Positions 25,823 to 34,775 of a stretch of DNA of 64,000 nucleotides are shown here, piece after piece. The position numbers and the translations under genes were made by a program. The first letter of the stretch is position 1, and every line of letters begins with the position of its first letter. The stretch is from Planctomycetota bacterium (GTDB lineage: Bacteria; Planctomycetota; Planctomycetia; Gemmatales; Gemmataceae), in the NCBI GenBank assembly GCA_021413735.1, contig JAIOPV010000198.1, positions 33,889-97,888 of the forward strand, written 5' to 3'. The notes beneath the pieces are model-generated. The model was not told the origin of the DNA. It worked only from the letters and a program-made list of their open reading frames with translations, and made no database searches.

Positions 25823-26848
25823 ATGTCGCGGAATCCGTCAGTCCTTATCACCGGTGCTTCCGGCGAGATTGGGCACGAACTGATCGCCCATCTCACTGCA
25901 GGCGATGCGGCTCGTCAGGTCGTTACGCTGGACTTGAACCCGCTTCAACCGGAACTCGCCGCGAAGGTCCGCCAGCAGTTTGTCGGGTCGATTCTCGACA
26001 CGCAACTCCTTGAGCGGATCATCGCCGAGTACGAAGTGGATCGCGTGTATCACCTGGCCGCACTGCTCTCGACCCGCAGCGAATTCAGCCCGGCGTTAGC
26101 CCACAAGGTGAACGTCGAGGGTGCGTTGAACCTGCTGGAGTTCGCACAGAAGCAGGGCGAGAGTCACGGGCGGCCCGTCGTGTTCTTCTACCCATCGAGC
26201 ATCGCCGCGTTCGGCTTGCCCGATCTGGCGACGAAAGCAGCAGCGGGAAAGGTGAAAGAAGACGACTTCAATGTGCCGACGACAATGTACGGTGCGAACA
26301 AGCTGTACTGCGAACACCTCGGCCGCTACTACTCGCGGCACTACAAGCAGCTCGCAGCCGAGACGCTCAGCGGGAAGGTCGATTTTCGCTGCCTGCGTTT
26401 CCCAGGCTTGATCTCAGCCGAGACGGTGCCGAGCGGTGGAACCAGCGACTACGCTCCCGAGATGATTCACGCAGCAGCCAGCGGCAAGCCTTACGACTGC
26501 TTCGTCCGGCCGGACACGCGGATTCCGTTCATGGCGATGCCGGATGCCGTGACCGCGATTCTTCGGCTGATGTCCGCACCGCGTGAGAAACTAACGCGAA
26601 GCGTGTACAATGTGGGGGCGTTTGCTCCGAGTGCCGCCGAGTTCGAGACGGTTGTGCGGGCCGCGTTTCCGATGGCGACGCTCGGGACGAAAGTGGACAC
26701 AAAACGTCAGGGGATTGTGGACTCGTGGCCCGCTGATGTGGACGATTCGACCGCACGCCGCGACTGGGGACACGCCCCGAAATACGACTTCGCGACGTCG
26801 TTCCACGATTATCTGATGCCGAGCATCCGCAAGCGTTACGGTGGGTGA
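25823..26848 (+). CDS. L-threonine 3-dehydrogenase-like SDR (NAD-dependent epimerase family)
   Basis: 341 residues from ATG 25823, fixed by AGGAGG five bases upstream. The extended-SDR NAD site is 'VLITGASGEIGHELI'. The catalytic Tyr/Lys is in 'MYGANKLYCEH', preceded by Ser in 'YPSSIAAFG'. Downstream 'GGTSDYAPEMIHAA' and 'CFVRPDTRIPFMAMPDAV' match the SDR-type threonine dehydrogenases that oxidise L-threonine to 2-amino-3-ketobutyrate, rather than UDP-sugar epimerases. A glycine C-acetyltransferase gene would be the usual partner but is not in this window. It converges on a kinase gene with a 4-bp gap. Confidence 0.8.
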   Translation: MSRNPSVLITGASGEIGHELIAHLTAGDAARQVVTLDLNPLQPELAAKVRQQFVGSILDTQLLERIIAEYEVDRVYHLAALLSTRSEFSPALAHKVNVEGALNLLEFAQKQGESHGRPVVFFYPSSIAAFGLPDLATKAAAGKVKEDDFNVPTTMYGANKLYCEHLGRYYSRHYKQLAAETLSGKVDFRCLRFPGLISAETVPSGGTSDYAPEMIHAAASGKPYDCFVRPDTRIPFMAMPDAVTAILRLMSAPREKLTRSVYNVGAFAPSAAEFETVVRAAFPMATLGTKVDTKRQGIVDSWPADVDDSTARRDWGHAPKYDFATSFHDYLMPSIRKRYGG

Positions 26849-26852
26849 TCCG

Positions 26853-27710
26853 TCATGATTCCAGTTCGTCGGGATCGACTTTCGCGGCAGCTTCGTCGGC
26901 GAGTTGATCGAGGCGACCCTGAATATGGCTCATGCGTTCGGGTCGCTTGTTTGCATTCGGACGCAGGCATTGCTGAATCAACTCGGCCAGTCCTTCCGGG
27001 ACGATTGGGTTGATCGAACGCACCGGCTTCAAGGTCTTCTTGAAGATCGGCGAACTCATGGGCAGGGCATCTTCGCCAGTGATCCAGCACGGCGGCAGTT
27101 GCAGCGTCGTGAGTCGATACATCGTGGCACCGAGGTTGTATATGTCGGTGCGTTCGTTGATGAGTTTGTGTTCGACCGTCTCCGGCGCGATGTACTCGGG
27201 GGTGCCCTGAATGCGATCCTTTGCTTCGCCCTTGATCCAGGCGAGGCCGTAGTCGAGAACCTTCACCTTGGTGCCGCGTTCGTAGATGAGGTTGTTTGGC
27301 TTCATGTCGGCGTGATAAACGCCGTTTTTGTGCATGTGCATCATGGCGTCCGCGATTCGCTCGAAGACACGAATCAGCTTCGCCATGCGGAGCAACGGAA
27401 TCTTGTCCATCGTTTTGCCAGGCACATACTCGATGAGCAGTTTCGCCTTCTTCGGCCCGGTGAACCAACCGCCGCCTTCCGTCTCGAAGCAGTGGATTTT
27501 CACGAGGTTACTGTGATTGAGCATCTGACCAACGCGGTACTCGTGCTTGGCTTGCTCGAGAAATTTGAGATCTTCCTTATCGTCGACGGCGACGAGCTTG
27601 AGCGCGTACTCCTTTTCATCTTCTGCTCGACGAATGTGTAAAATACTGCTGTGTGCCCCGCTCCCGAGTGTATCGAGAACGGTGAACTTCCCGATTTTTG
27701 CAATCGCCAT
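26853..27710 (-). CDS. Serine/threonine protein kinase (non-RD type)
   Basis: 285 residues comprising a kinase domain only. The Gly-rich loop is 'LGSGAHSSI', the ATP-anchoring lysine is Lys38 in 'YALKLV', the catalytic loop is 'HADMKPNN' (133-140) with Ala in place of the usual Arg before Asp135, the metal motif is 'DYG' (153-155) rather than DFG, and 'APE' is in 'YIAPETVE'. All catalytic residues remain, so it should be active but not controlled by the RD-type activation-loop contact. No membrane or sensor domain; cytoplasmic. It is divergent from putA with 55 bp between starts. Confidence 0.88.
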   Translation of the reverse strand: MAIAKIGKFTVLDTLGSGAHSSILHIRRAEDEKEYALKLVAVDDKEDLKFLEQAKHEYRVGQMLNHSNLVKIHCFETEGGGWFTGPKKAKLLIEYVPGKTMDKIPLLRMAKLIRVFERIADAMMHMHKNGVYHADMKPNNLIYERGTKVKVLDYGLAWIKGEAKDRIQGTPEYIAPETVEHKLINERTDIYNLGATMYRLTTLQLPPCWITGEDALPMSSPIFKKTLKPVRSINPIVPEGLAELIQQCLRPNANKRPERMSHIQGRLDQLADEAAAKVDPDELES

Positions 27711-27765
27711 TGTAAGCCTTCCGCCAAAACGCTGATTCTGATCTTGGCTATCATATTAGCGAAAG

Positions 27766-30700
27766 ATGAGGAGCATCGCCAGCGGTGACGCAAGCCACAT
27801 GAATCAAACCCTCGATGCCCGCACGAAGGACTTCGGCCGCGACATCTTCGCGAGGCTCGATCGCCAAGGGCCGATCCTGTTCACGCGACCCTGGCTCGAA
27901 GACAAGCTCATGGGTCTGGGTATGCACGACCCAGCCCTCAAGGTGCAACTCTTCCGGTTCGTGGACACACTCCCATACCTGAAAGATCCGGGCGAAGTTT
28001 CCCGGCACCTCCGCGAATACCTCAGCGAAGCAAAGGAAGAACTGCCGTGGTGGGCACGTCTCGGAACGCGATTCATTCCGACTGGTGGCGTGCTCGGTGG
28101 ACTTCTCGCGTGGTCGGCCCGGAGTAACGCCGAGCGCATGGCTCGCAAGTTTATCGCCGGGTCGAACGTGTCCGAAGCGGTGCAGGCGGTCCATGCGATG
28201 CGAAACCGCCGGCTTGCGTTCACCATCGACTTGCTCGGCGAAGCGACCATCACTGAACCGGAAGCCGATCACGTCCAAAAGCAGTACCTCGACCTGCTCT
28301 CGGGCTTGACTCGCGAAGTGAATTCATGGCCCGAAGAACCGATCATCGACCGTGATGACCGCGGCCCGATTCCGCGAGTGAACGTGTCGGTGAAGCTCTC
28401 GGCGTTGTTCAGTCAGTTCGACCCAATCGACCCCGAAGGCACAACGCGGGCCGTGTGCCATCGACTGCGACCGATCCTCACCCTCGCCAGGAAAACCGGG
28501 GCGTTCGTGAACTTCGACATGGAGCAGCACAGCTTTAAAGATACAACGCTCCACATCTTTCGCACGATCCTCACGGAACCTGAGTTCCGCGACTGGCCAC
28601 ACGTTGGCATCGCGATTCAGGCATATCTCAAGGACACCGAAACCGACCTGCACAGCCTCCTAGACTGGGCTAAGAACGAGCGGCGTTGCCCGGTGTGGGT
28701 GCGACTCGTGAAGGGTGCGTACTGGGACTACGAAACGGTGATCGCAGCACAGAACGGCTGGCCGGTGCCGGTGTTCACGCAGAAGTGGCAATCCGACGCG
28801 AACTACGAGAAGTTGACCGAGTTCTTGCTGGCGAACGTCGATTGGCTGATTCCAGCGTTCGGTTCGCACAACATCCGCAGCATTGCTCACGCGATGGCTG
28901 TCGCCGAGAAGTTGAAGGTGCCGTCGCGTCGCTTCGAGTTCCAGATGCTTTACGGCATGGCCGACCACATCAAGGAAGCGATTCAATCGCTCGGCTATCG
29001 GCTTCGCATTTACACGCCGTATGGTCAACTGCTCCCCGGGATGGCGTATCTCGTGCGCCGCTTGCTGGAGAATTCGTCGAACGATTCGTTCTTGCGGCAG
29101 GGCTTCGCGGAAGGACTTTCGGAAGAGGTATTGCTCATGGATCCCGCATCGCACCAATCCGTCGAGTTGAAGCCGCTTGCGGCTTCGCAAGCTATCGCGA
29201 TTGCGAAGCCGCAAGCGGCTTCTGCCTTCCAGAACGAGCCGCTTTCCGACTTCGCCGTGGCATCGAATCGCGACAAGATGGTTGCGGCACTCGCGAAGGT
29301 TCGCACTGAGTTCGGTCGCACGTACCCCGTCGTCATCGACAACAAGCCGCAACCCATCACGAAGACGCTCGACAGCGTGAACCCCTCCCGCACGTCCGAG
29401 ATCATCGGCAAAGTCGCGACGGCATCTGTCGAACAGGCGAACGCAGCGGTCGCGTCGTGTCTGAAGGCATTCGATTCCTGGCGAGATGTTCCGGTTACGG
29501 AGCGTGCCGCGTTGCTGCGGCGGGTAGCCGATCAGTTCCGGTTGCGTCGTTTCGAGCTGTCCGCGTGGATCGTCTTCGAGACCGGCAAGCCGTGGCGCGA
29601 GTCCGATGCCGACGTTGCGGAAGCCATCGACTTCTGCATGTATTACGCTACCGAGATGGAGAAGTTGGCGGCGCCGCAACACCGCGACGTCCCTGGCGAA
29701 GACAACCGCTACTTCTACGATGCTCGCGGCGTGTCGGTCGTCATCGCACCGTGGAACTTCCCGCTCGCGATCCTCACGGGCATGGCCACGGCTGCTCTCG
29801 TCACCGGGAACACCGTGATCCTGAAGCCGGCGGAGCAATCGAGCGTCATCGGCGCGAAGCTGATGGAATGCTTCCTCGCGGCCGGTGTGCCTGCTGGGGT
29901 CGTGAACTTCGTTCCGGGCATTGGCGAGGAAATCGGGCCGACGCTCGTGCAGCATCCGGACGTCGCGCTGATCGCGTTCACGGGTTCGTTGAAGGTCGCG
30001 CTGATGATTAACGAGCAGGCGTCGAAGACCCCGGGCGGTCAGAACTTCGTGAAGAAGGTGATTGCCGAGATGGGCGGCAAGAACGCCGTGATCGTGGACG
30101 CCGACGCCGATCTCGACGAAGCGGTGAAGGGCGTGGTGGATTCTGCTTTCGGCTATGGAGGCCAGAAGTGCTCGGCAGGTTCGCGGGCTATCGTGCTGAC
30201 CGGCATCTACGATCAATTCCTAAATCGCCTCGTCGAAGCAACCAAGAGCCTGACGGTGAGTGCTGCCGACGAAGCCGGTTGTTCGCTCGGTCCCGTGATA
30301 GATGCCGAGAGCCGCGACCGCATTTTGAAGACGATCGAGGCCGGCAAGCAGCAAGCGCGACTCGCACATCAAACAGACATCGGTTCGCTCGCGTCGCAGG
30401 GCTATTTCGTGGGGCCTGCGATCTTCGCGGACGTGCCGGAGAACGCTGGCATCGCCCAGGAAGAAATCTTCGGGCCAGTGTTATCGGTGATCCGCGCGAA
30501 GGATCTCGACGACGCCATCCGCATCGCGAACGGCACGAAGTACGCGCTGACGGGTGGTTGCTATAGTCGCAGCCCGACGCACCTGGACGCTGTGAAGCGA
30601 CGCTTCCGTGTGGGGAACCTGTACATCAATCGCAAGTGCACGGGTGCGTTGGTGGATCGTCAGCCGTTTGGCGGCTTCAAGCTGAGCGGCATCGGTTCGA

Positions 30701-30804
30701 AGGCTGGCGGACCGGATTATCTGTTGCAGTTCCTGTTGCCGCGCACCGTGACAGAGAATCAGATGCGCCGCGGCTTCGCCCCTGAAACCGGGGCAGGGGA
30801 GTGA
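27766..30804 (+). CDS. putA: Bifunctional proline dehydrogenase / L-glutamate-gamma-semialdehyde dehydrogenase
   Basis: 1012 residues (1001 if ATG 27799 is used; neither start has a strong ribosome site). It oxidises proline to glutamate in two steps with channelled P5C. Residues from about 130 to 450 are the FAD-dependent proline dehydrogenase barrel ('VNVSVKLSALFSQ', 'WVRLVKGAYWDYE', 'GSHNIRSIAHAM'). From about 500 onward is the NAD-dependent aldehyde dehydrogenase ('VIAPWNFPLAILTGM', 'EMGGKNAVIVD', catalytic Cys in 'GGQKCSAGSRA', 'QEEIFGPVL'). The short type-A architecture without a DNA-binding N-terminus fits an enzyme rather than an autorepressor. A palindromic repeat at 29169-29222 is translated in the interdomain linker as 'KPLAASQAIAIAKPQAAS'. 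Confidence 0.95.
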   Translation: MRSIASGDASHMNQTLDARTKDFGRDIFARLDRQGPILFTRPWLEDKLMGLGMHDPALKVQLFRFVDTLPYLKDPGEVSRHLREYLSEAKEELPWWARLGTRFIPTGGVLGGLLAWSARSNAERMARKFIAGSNVSEAVQAVHAMRNRRLAFTIDLLGEATITEPEADHVQKQYLDLLSGLTREVNSWPEEPIIDRDDRGPIPRVNVSVKLSALFSQFDPIDPEGTTRAVCHRLRPILTLARKTGAFVNFDMEQHSFKDTTLHIFRTILTEPEFRDWPHVGIAIQAYLKDTETDLHSLLDWAKNERRCPVWVRLVKGAYWDYETVIAAQNGWPVPVFTQKWQSDANYEKLTEFLLANVDWLIPAFGSHNIRSIAHAMAVAEKLKVPSRRFEFQMLYGMADHIKEAIQSLGYRLRIYTPYGQLLPGMAYLVRRLLENSSNDSFLRQGFAEGLSEEVLLMDPASHQSVELKPLAASQAIAIAKPQAASAFQNEPLSDFAVASNRDKMVAALAKVRTEFGRTYPVVIDNKPQPITKTLDSVNPSRTSEIIGKVATASVEQANAAVASCLKAFDSWRDVPVTERAALLRRVADQFRLRRFELSAWIVFETGKPWRESDADVAEAIDFCMYYATEMEKLAAPQHRDVPGEDNRYFYDARGVSVVIAPWNFPLAILTGMATAALVTGNTVILKPAEQSSVIGAKLMECFLAAGVPAGVVNFVPGIGEEIGPTLVQHPDVALIAFTGSLKVALMINEQASKTPGGQNFVKKVIAEMGGKNAVIVDADADLDEAVKGVVDSAFGYGGQKCSAGSRAIVLTGIYDQFLNRLVEATKSLTVSAADEAGCSLGPVIDAESRDRILKTIEAGKQQARLAHQTDIGSLASQGYFVGPAIFADVPENAGIAQEEIFGPVLSVIRAKDLDDAIRIANGTKYALTGGCYSRSPTHLDAVKRRFRVGNLYINRKCTGALVDRQPFGGFKLSGIGSKAGGPDYLLQFLLPRTVTENQMRRGFAPETGAGE
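29169..29222. repeat. Palindromic element embedded in putA
   Basis: Perfect 22-base arms (29169-29190 and 29201-29222) flank a 10-base spacer; each arm is itself a smaller palindrome (GAAGCCGC / GCGGCTTC). It is read in frame through the interdomain linker. The core is shared with the intergenic palindrome at 20898, and GCCGCAAGCGGC also occurs at 63404. Confidence 0.8.
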
Positions 30805-30827
30805 AGCCTTGCTGGTCGAACTGTTGC

Positions 30828-31451
30828 TCACGGTTGATGCTGGAGCCGGTCGCCGAATTTCTTGAGCAGTCGCTCGATGTGCGCTTCCGACAACGCGGTG
30901 AAAGAGAAACGAATGTCTGGCACCGAGTCGAGATATGGGCACTCCAAAAGATCGTCGGCTGCCTGCTTCGAAAAGACGCGGATGCGGATAGTGTGCAAGT
31001 GTCGGAGTTGCGGCATCTTGGCGAGTTTGTCCCCTCTCTTGATGTTCCATATCAGCAGCCGCCTGACCGGGGTTGCGGAGAACAGCACATGCCCGTGCTT
31101 CGCGAGCACTCCGGCAGTCTGGGCAAAGAGTTGACAGGCGAAGCCGCAGTCGAACGTCTTCCCGTCGAGCCAACCTTCCGGAGCCTCAACCCAGTGGATA
31201 TTTCTGTCCGGCGCGGGGAGTTCGGTCAGCCACCGCTTGCCGAACTTTTTCTCGAGTTCAGTCTCACGGTCGATTAACCCGGCTCGCTGATCGTCGTCGG
31301 CCGCAAGTCGGGTCACTTCGCACTGCACCCGGATGTACTCGGCACGCTCGGGTTCGCCGTTCTCGTCGAGTCAGTCAGCGAACACCAATCGCGGCGTATC
31401 CTCATCTGGGTTCTCGCACACGGCCGCCAACAACGCTTCGCGTTCGATCAT
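30828..31451 (-). pseudogene. TIGR02996-type protein gene interrupted by in-frame TGA
   Basis: A 208-codon frame opens at ATG 31451. The first 26 codons read 'MIEREALLAAVCENPDEDTP' then 'RLVFAD', the start of the planctomycete TIGR02996 domain, whose consensus continues Trp-Leu-x-Glu-x-Gly. Here the Trp codon is TGA (31371-31373) and the frame resumes with 'LDENGEPERAEYIRVQCEV' and 166 further residues of leucine-rich-repeat-like sequence ('MPQLRHLHTIRIRVF', 'CPYLDSVPDIRFSF'). A single TGG-to-TGA change explains it. It could be a recent nonsense mutation, a sequencing error or readthrough. The downstream part alone has an in-frame start at 31328. It converges on putA. Confidence 0.8.
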
Positions 31452-31552
31452 TGCGGTTCCTCCGCGGATGGAGTTAGCGAATTCACTTGTGTTGCCTTTG
31501 GCCGACGCGAGACAATCATCCGAAACTCGATTCCCACCTCAGCGACAACTCC

Positions 31553-32998
31553 ATGAACAACGACTTTGACAACTTCGGTGAACCCGTCCCACCCCGTCCG
31601 AATCCGGAAGGGCGTCCGCAGGGCGATAGGCCCGAGAACGCCCCTCCGCGTCGTCGGCCGCGTTCCGAAGACTTCGACCGCGAGATGCAGGAAGCCCCAA
31701 AAGAAATCAGCGTTCTCGGCCTCTTATCGCTACTTCAAGGGGTCGGCTCACTGCTTGCCAGCTTTGTGCCCTGCGTCGGAGTGCTTGGAATTATCGGCGG
31801 TGCGTTTGGCCTGGTCCTTGGTGTCATCGGTTACTTTGTCGCCAAAGGCTCTACTCGCCAGAGCAACAGCCTTCCGATTGCGGGAATCGTTGTGAATCTG
31901 CTCGCAATTCTGATCGGCGGGTTGTGGCTTTTCTTGCTCGTCGGTATTGGCGGACGCAAGGACGCTGGTCCAGATGTGACCGGCGAACCATCCACGACAA
32001 TCACCGCAATCGAGCTTGATGAAGAGTATGACACCAACGAACTCGCCGCCGACACAAAGTACAAGAACAAGACGTTGGTGGTCTCGGGCAAGATCAAGAA
32101 AATTACCCGCGACGACAAGCCAGGCAAGATCACGATCGAACTGGTCGGCACTCCCGGCTCGACCGTGGACTGCCACTTCGATCGCGCACAACACGGTGAT
32201 CTTGGAACGCTTATCGTCGGCGAGGATGTCACGATTCGCGGCAACTGCAAGGGGAAAGTCCAGACGTGGGTGACGCTGGAGCGATGTGTTCTAGACGTCA
32301 AAAAGCCTGATATGAAGAAGCCCACTGAAAAGACCCCAGATGCAGGCGTGATCGCCATCACCGCAGAGGCTCTGGAAGCGGAGTACGATGCCAACGTCAT
32401 CGCCGCCGACGCGAAGCACAAGGGGAAGTTACTGGAGCTTACTGGAAAGGTGTTTCGCATCAGCCGGAACAAACCCGGGAAGGCCACGGTTGAACTCGAA
32501 TCCGAAATGGGGCAGACAATCGATTGCGATTTCACCGCCAAGGACGGACAGGTTCAACTCGCCGCAGTGGCCATCGGCGATACGCTCGTGATCCGTGGAA
32601 CGTGCCAGGGCAAGCCCGATGACATCGTGACGTTGGGCGGTTGCACGCTGGTAAAGAAATTGGACAAACCCGCCGACGGCCCGCCGGTCGTGGTCACGCT
32701 TGAGGCTCTCGAAAAGGCTTATGAGGGGAACGTCGTGGCAGCGGATGCGAAGTACAAGGGGAAATTTCTGGAGGTTATGGGACCGGTTCTCCGAGTGGCA
32801 CGGAACAAGCCCGGCAAGATCACGGTCGTACTGGGTTCCGATGAGAGTGCGACGTTGGTCTGTGACTTCCTTGCGAAAGACTGGCAGGCTCAGTTGGCTG
32901 AGGTAAACGTCGGTGACAAACTCACAATCCGGGGAACTTGTCGCGGCAACGGGGAGGGAATTCTCCTCCTGGAGAACAGCAAGTTGGTGAAGAAGTAA
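31553..32998 (+). CDS. Membrane protein with three OB-fold (tRNA_anti-like) repeats
   Basis: 481 residues from ATG 31553. A Pro/Arg-rich cytoplasmic N-terminus (1-50) precedes a hydrophobic block (about 52-98 and 107-133) like DUF4190-type membrane domains. Three homologous modules of about 85 residues follow, each opening with 'EYDTNELAADTKYKNKTLVV', 'EYDANVIAADAKHKGKLLEL' or 'AYEGNVVAADAKYKGKFLEV' and ending in 'VGEDVTIRGNCKG'-like strands. That pattern matches the tRNA_anti-like OB fold; in such membrane proteins the ligand is unknown and nucleic-acid binding should not be assumed. Three Lys/Pro linkers separate the modules. A small secreted-protein gene follows 45 bp later. Confidence 0.75.
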   Translation: MNNDFDNFGEPVPPRPNPEGRPQGDRPENAPPRRRPRSEDFDREMQEAPKEISVLGLLSLLQGVGSLLASFVPCVGVLGIIGGAFGLVLGVIGYFVAKGSTRQSNSLPIAGIVVNLLAILIGGLWLFLLVGIGGRKDAGPDVTGEPSTTITAIELDEEYDTNELAADTKYKNKTLVVSGKIKKITRDDKPGKITIELVGTPGSTVDCHFDRAQHGDLGTLIVGEDVTIRGNCKGKVQTWVTLERCVLDVKKPDMKKPTEKTPDAGVIAITAEALEAEYDANVIAADAKHKGKLLELTGKVFRISRNKPGKATVELESEMGQTIDCDFTAKDGQVQLAAVAIGDTLVIRGTCQGKPDDIVTLGGCTLVKKLDKPADGPPVVVTLEALEKAYEGNVVAADAKYKGKFLEVMGPVLRVARNKPGKITVVLGSDESATLVCDFLAKDWQAQLAEVNVGDKLTIRGTCRGNGEGILLLENSKLVKK

Positions 32999-33043
32999 AC
33001 CGTCCTACCTTTCAAGGCACCATTTACTTTCTAGGAGTTACAC

Positions 33044-33502
33044 ATGATCGCGAAATACACGTTTCTAGTCGCTCTGCTGTTATCGCTTCTCGACTGCAAG
33101 ACTCTCTTGGCGGACGACGCTGCGGATCGAGCGAAACTCCGTGACGCGCTCATGGAACGCGAGGTCGAGAGCTGGGGCATGATGAAGAAGAAAGATGTCC
33201 CGGCGATGAAGGAGTTCCTCGCCGACGATGTTGTCCTGATCTTCTATGACGCCATCCGGCTGAACAAAACCGAGATGCTCAAGAGCATGCCCGACTACAA
33301 ACTCGAAAGCTTCACCGTCGAGGGTAAGCCAGACATCGTGATGCCGACGCCCGACGTCGCCACGATTCTCTACCGCATCACCTACACAAGTGCCATGAAG
33401 GACGAGAAGCCGCGAAAGGTCACAGTAGTATCGTCGAGCACTTACGTTCGTCGCGGGGGAAAGTGGAGTAACGTGTTTTACCAGGAGACGTTGGCAAAGT
33501 GA
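33044..33502 (+). CDS. Secreted DUF4440/SnoaL-like (NTF2-fold) protein
   Basis: 152 residues with a signal peptide ('MIAKYTFLVALLLSLLDCKTLLA'). The mature part follows the small cone-shaped NTF2-like pattern: an N-terminal helix 'LMEREVESWGMMKKKDVPAM', 'KEFLADDVVLIFYDA', then long strands 'VATILYRITYTSA' and 'KVTVVSSSTYVRRGGKWSNVF'. DUF4440 proteins bind small ligands or act as isomerase-like enzymes; no activity is implied here. AGGAG lies upstream of the ATG. It may be co-transcribed with the OB-fold gene. Confidence 0.75.
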   Translation: MIAKYTFLVALLLSLLDCKTLLADDAADRAKLRDALMEREVESWGMMKKKDVPAMKEFLADDVVLIFYDAIRLNKTEMLKSMPDYKLESFTVEGKPDIVMPTPDVATILYRITYTSAMKDEKPRKVTVVSSSTYVRRGGKWSNVFYQETLAK

Positions 33503-33624
33503 GTTTGGCCTGTGCCAGCGCTCGATATTGTCAACAATCGTGCCCCCTTTCCGGGCGATGATGTGGAAACCGCGGGCACGATGTGCTATAGTTACTCTGT
33601 TCGCCGTCGGAATGGGCCGAATTT

Positions 33625-34764
33625 ATGGCTTCCTCTCCCGGAAGCGACTGGTTGATGCCCAAAATTGAGCATGCCGAACCGCCTCTACCCGAGATCGTAG
33701 GCACGGCTCCGGCTATGCAGGACGTCTATCGAATGGTGCGGCTTGCCGCACCACGATCAGCGAACGTCCTGCTCATCGGTGAAACCGGCACCGGTAAAGA
33801 AATCATCGCAAAGGCGGTTCACAAACACAGCCGGCGGTCCGATGGGCCGTTCATCCGGGTGAACTGCGGCGCTCTGCACGAAAACCTTCTCGAAAGCGAA
33901 CTCTTCGGGCACATTAAGGGTGCGTTCACGGGTGCCGTTGAGAACAAGCCGGGCCGCTTCGAGGCTGCGCACGGCGGCACCATCTTCCTTGATGAAATCA
34001 ACAGCACGTCGCCGAAACTCCAGGTGAAGCTGCTTCGTGTGCTGCAGGAGCGCGAGTTCGAGCGAGTCGGCGAAAGCCGCACCATCCGCGTTGACGTGCG
34101 TGTCATCGCCGCGACCAATGCCTCGCTCGAAGACCTCATCGGCTCCGGCGACTTCCGCGAAGACCTCTACTACCGCCTCAACGTGATCCCAATCGTGTTG
34201 CCGCCGTTGCGGGAACGCCGCGAGGATATCGCGCTGTTGGCGCAGTTCTTCCTCCGTCGCTACAGCGAACAGAATAAGTGCGTCGTTCCTGAACTGACGA
34301 CAGCCGTGATCGAAGGCTTGAAGGCTCACGAGTGGCCTGGGAACGTCCGCGAACTGGAAAATGCTCTCGAACGTCTCATCGTGCTGGCCGATGGTGGGCC
34401 GATCACGCCGGAACTTCTGCGATTCACGCGACCGAAGTATGCGTTACGTTCGTCGAAATCGCAGGGTAGCAACGGCGTTGGAACGGATGTGCCGTCGCTG
34501 ATTCGGGCGCTGGTTCGGGCGGGGATGCACGCTCCGCGGCCGACGGGGGTGGAGTTGCATCCGTTCCTTGTGGATGGCCTGGAACGGGCGCTGATTGAGG
34601 AAGTGATGCGCGAGTGCAATCGAACGCAAGTGAAAGCGGCTCTTCGGCTCGGAATTAACCGAAATACGCTGCACAAGAAGTGGGAGCAGTACAAACTCGA
34701 CGATGCATCCACGCCTCTGCCATCACCAGAGGAACCGCCAACGAGCGAGGCCGTCGCGAGTTGA
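33625..34764 (+). CDS. Sigma-54-dependent transcriptional activator lacking a receiver domain
   Basis: 379 residues. The AAA+ domain starts almost at the N-terminus: Walker A 'GETGTGKE' (52-59), sigma-54 contact loop 'GAFTGA' (99-104), Walker B 'GGTIFLDEIN' and the arginine-finger region 'FREDLYYRLNVIPI'. A Fis-type helix-turn-helix closes the protein ('ALIEEVMRECNRTQVKAALR' then 'LGINRNTLHKKWEQY'). It remodels RNA polymerase-sigma54 at -24/-12 promoters. Without a receiver or other sensor it must be controlled by partner proteins or by its own level. It precedes the precorrin-2 dehydrogenase gene by 11 bp; its targets are not evident. Confidence 0.93.
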   Translation: MASSPGSDWLMPKIEHAEPPLPEIVGTAPAMQDVYRMVRLAAPRSANVLLIGETGTGKEIIAKAVHKHSRRSDGPFIRVNCGALHENLLESELFGHIKGAFTGAVENKPGRFEAAHGGTIFLDEINSTSPKLQVKLLRVLQEREFERVGESRTIRVDVRVIAATNASLEDLIGSGDFREDLYYRLNVIPIVLPPLRERREDIALLAQFFLRRYSEQNKCVVPELTTAVIEGLKAHEWPGNVRELENALERLIVLADGGPITPELLRFTRPKYALRSSKSQGSNGVGTDVPSLIRALVRAGMHAPRPTGVELHPFLVDGLERALIEEVMRECNRTQVKAALRLGINRNTLHKKWEQYKLDDASTPLPSPEEPPTSEAVAS

Positions 34765-34775
34765 AAGGATGATCC

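Noticed and set aside
28660..30216. 518-codon minus-strand frame
   Set aside because: It lies wholly inside putA and its translation is Arg-rich with no recognisable motif; typical antisense frame in GC-rich DNA.
31328..31451. Separate small gene upstream of 30828
   Set aside because: The 26-codon frame continues exactly in frame past the TGA as the same domain, so it is the 5' part of one interrupted gene.
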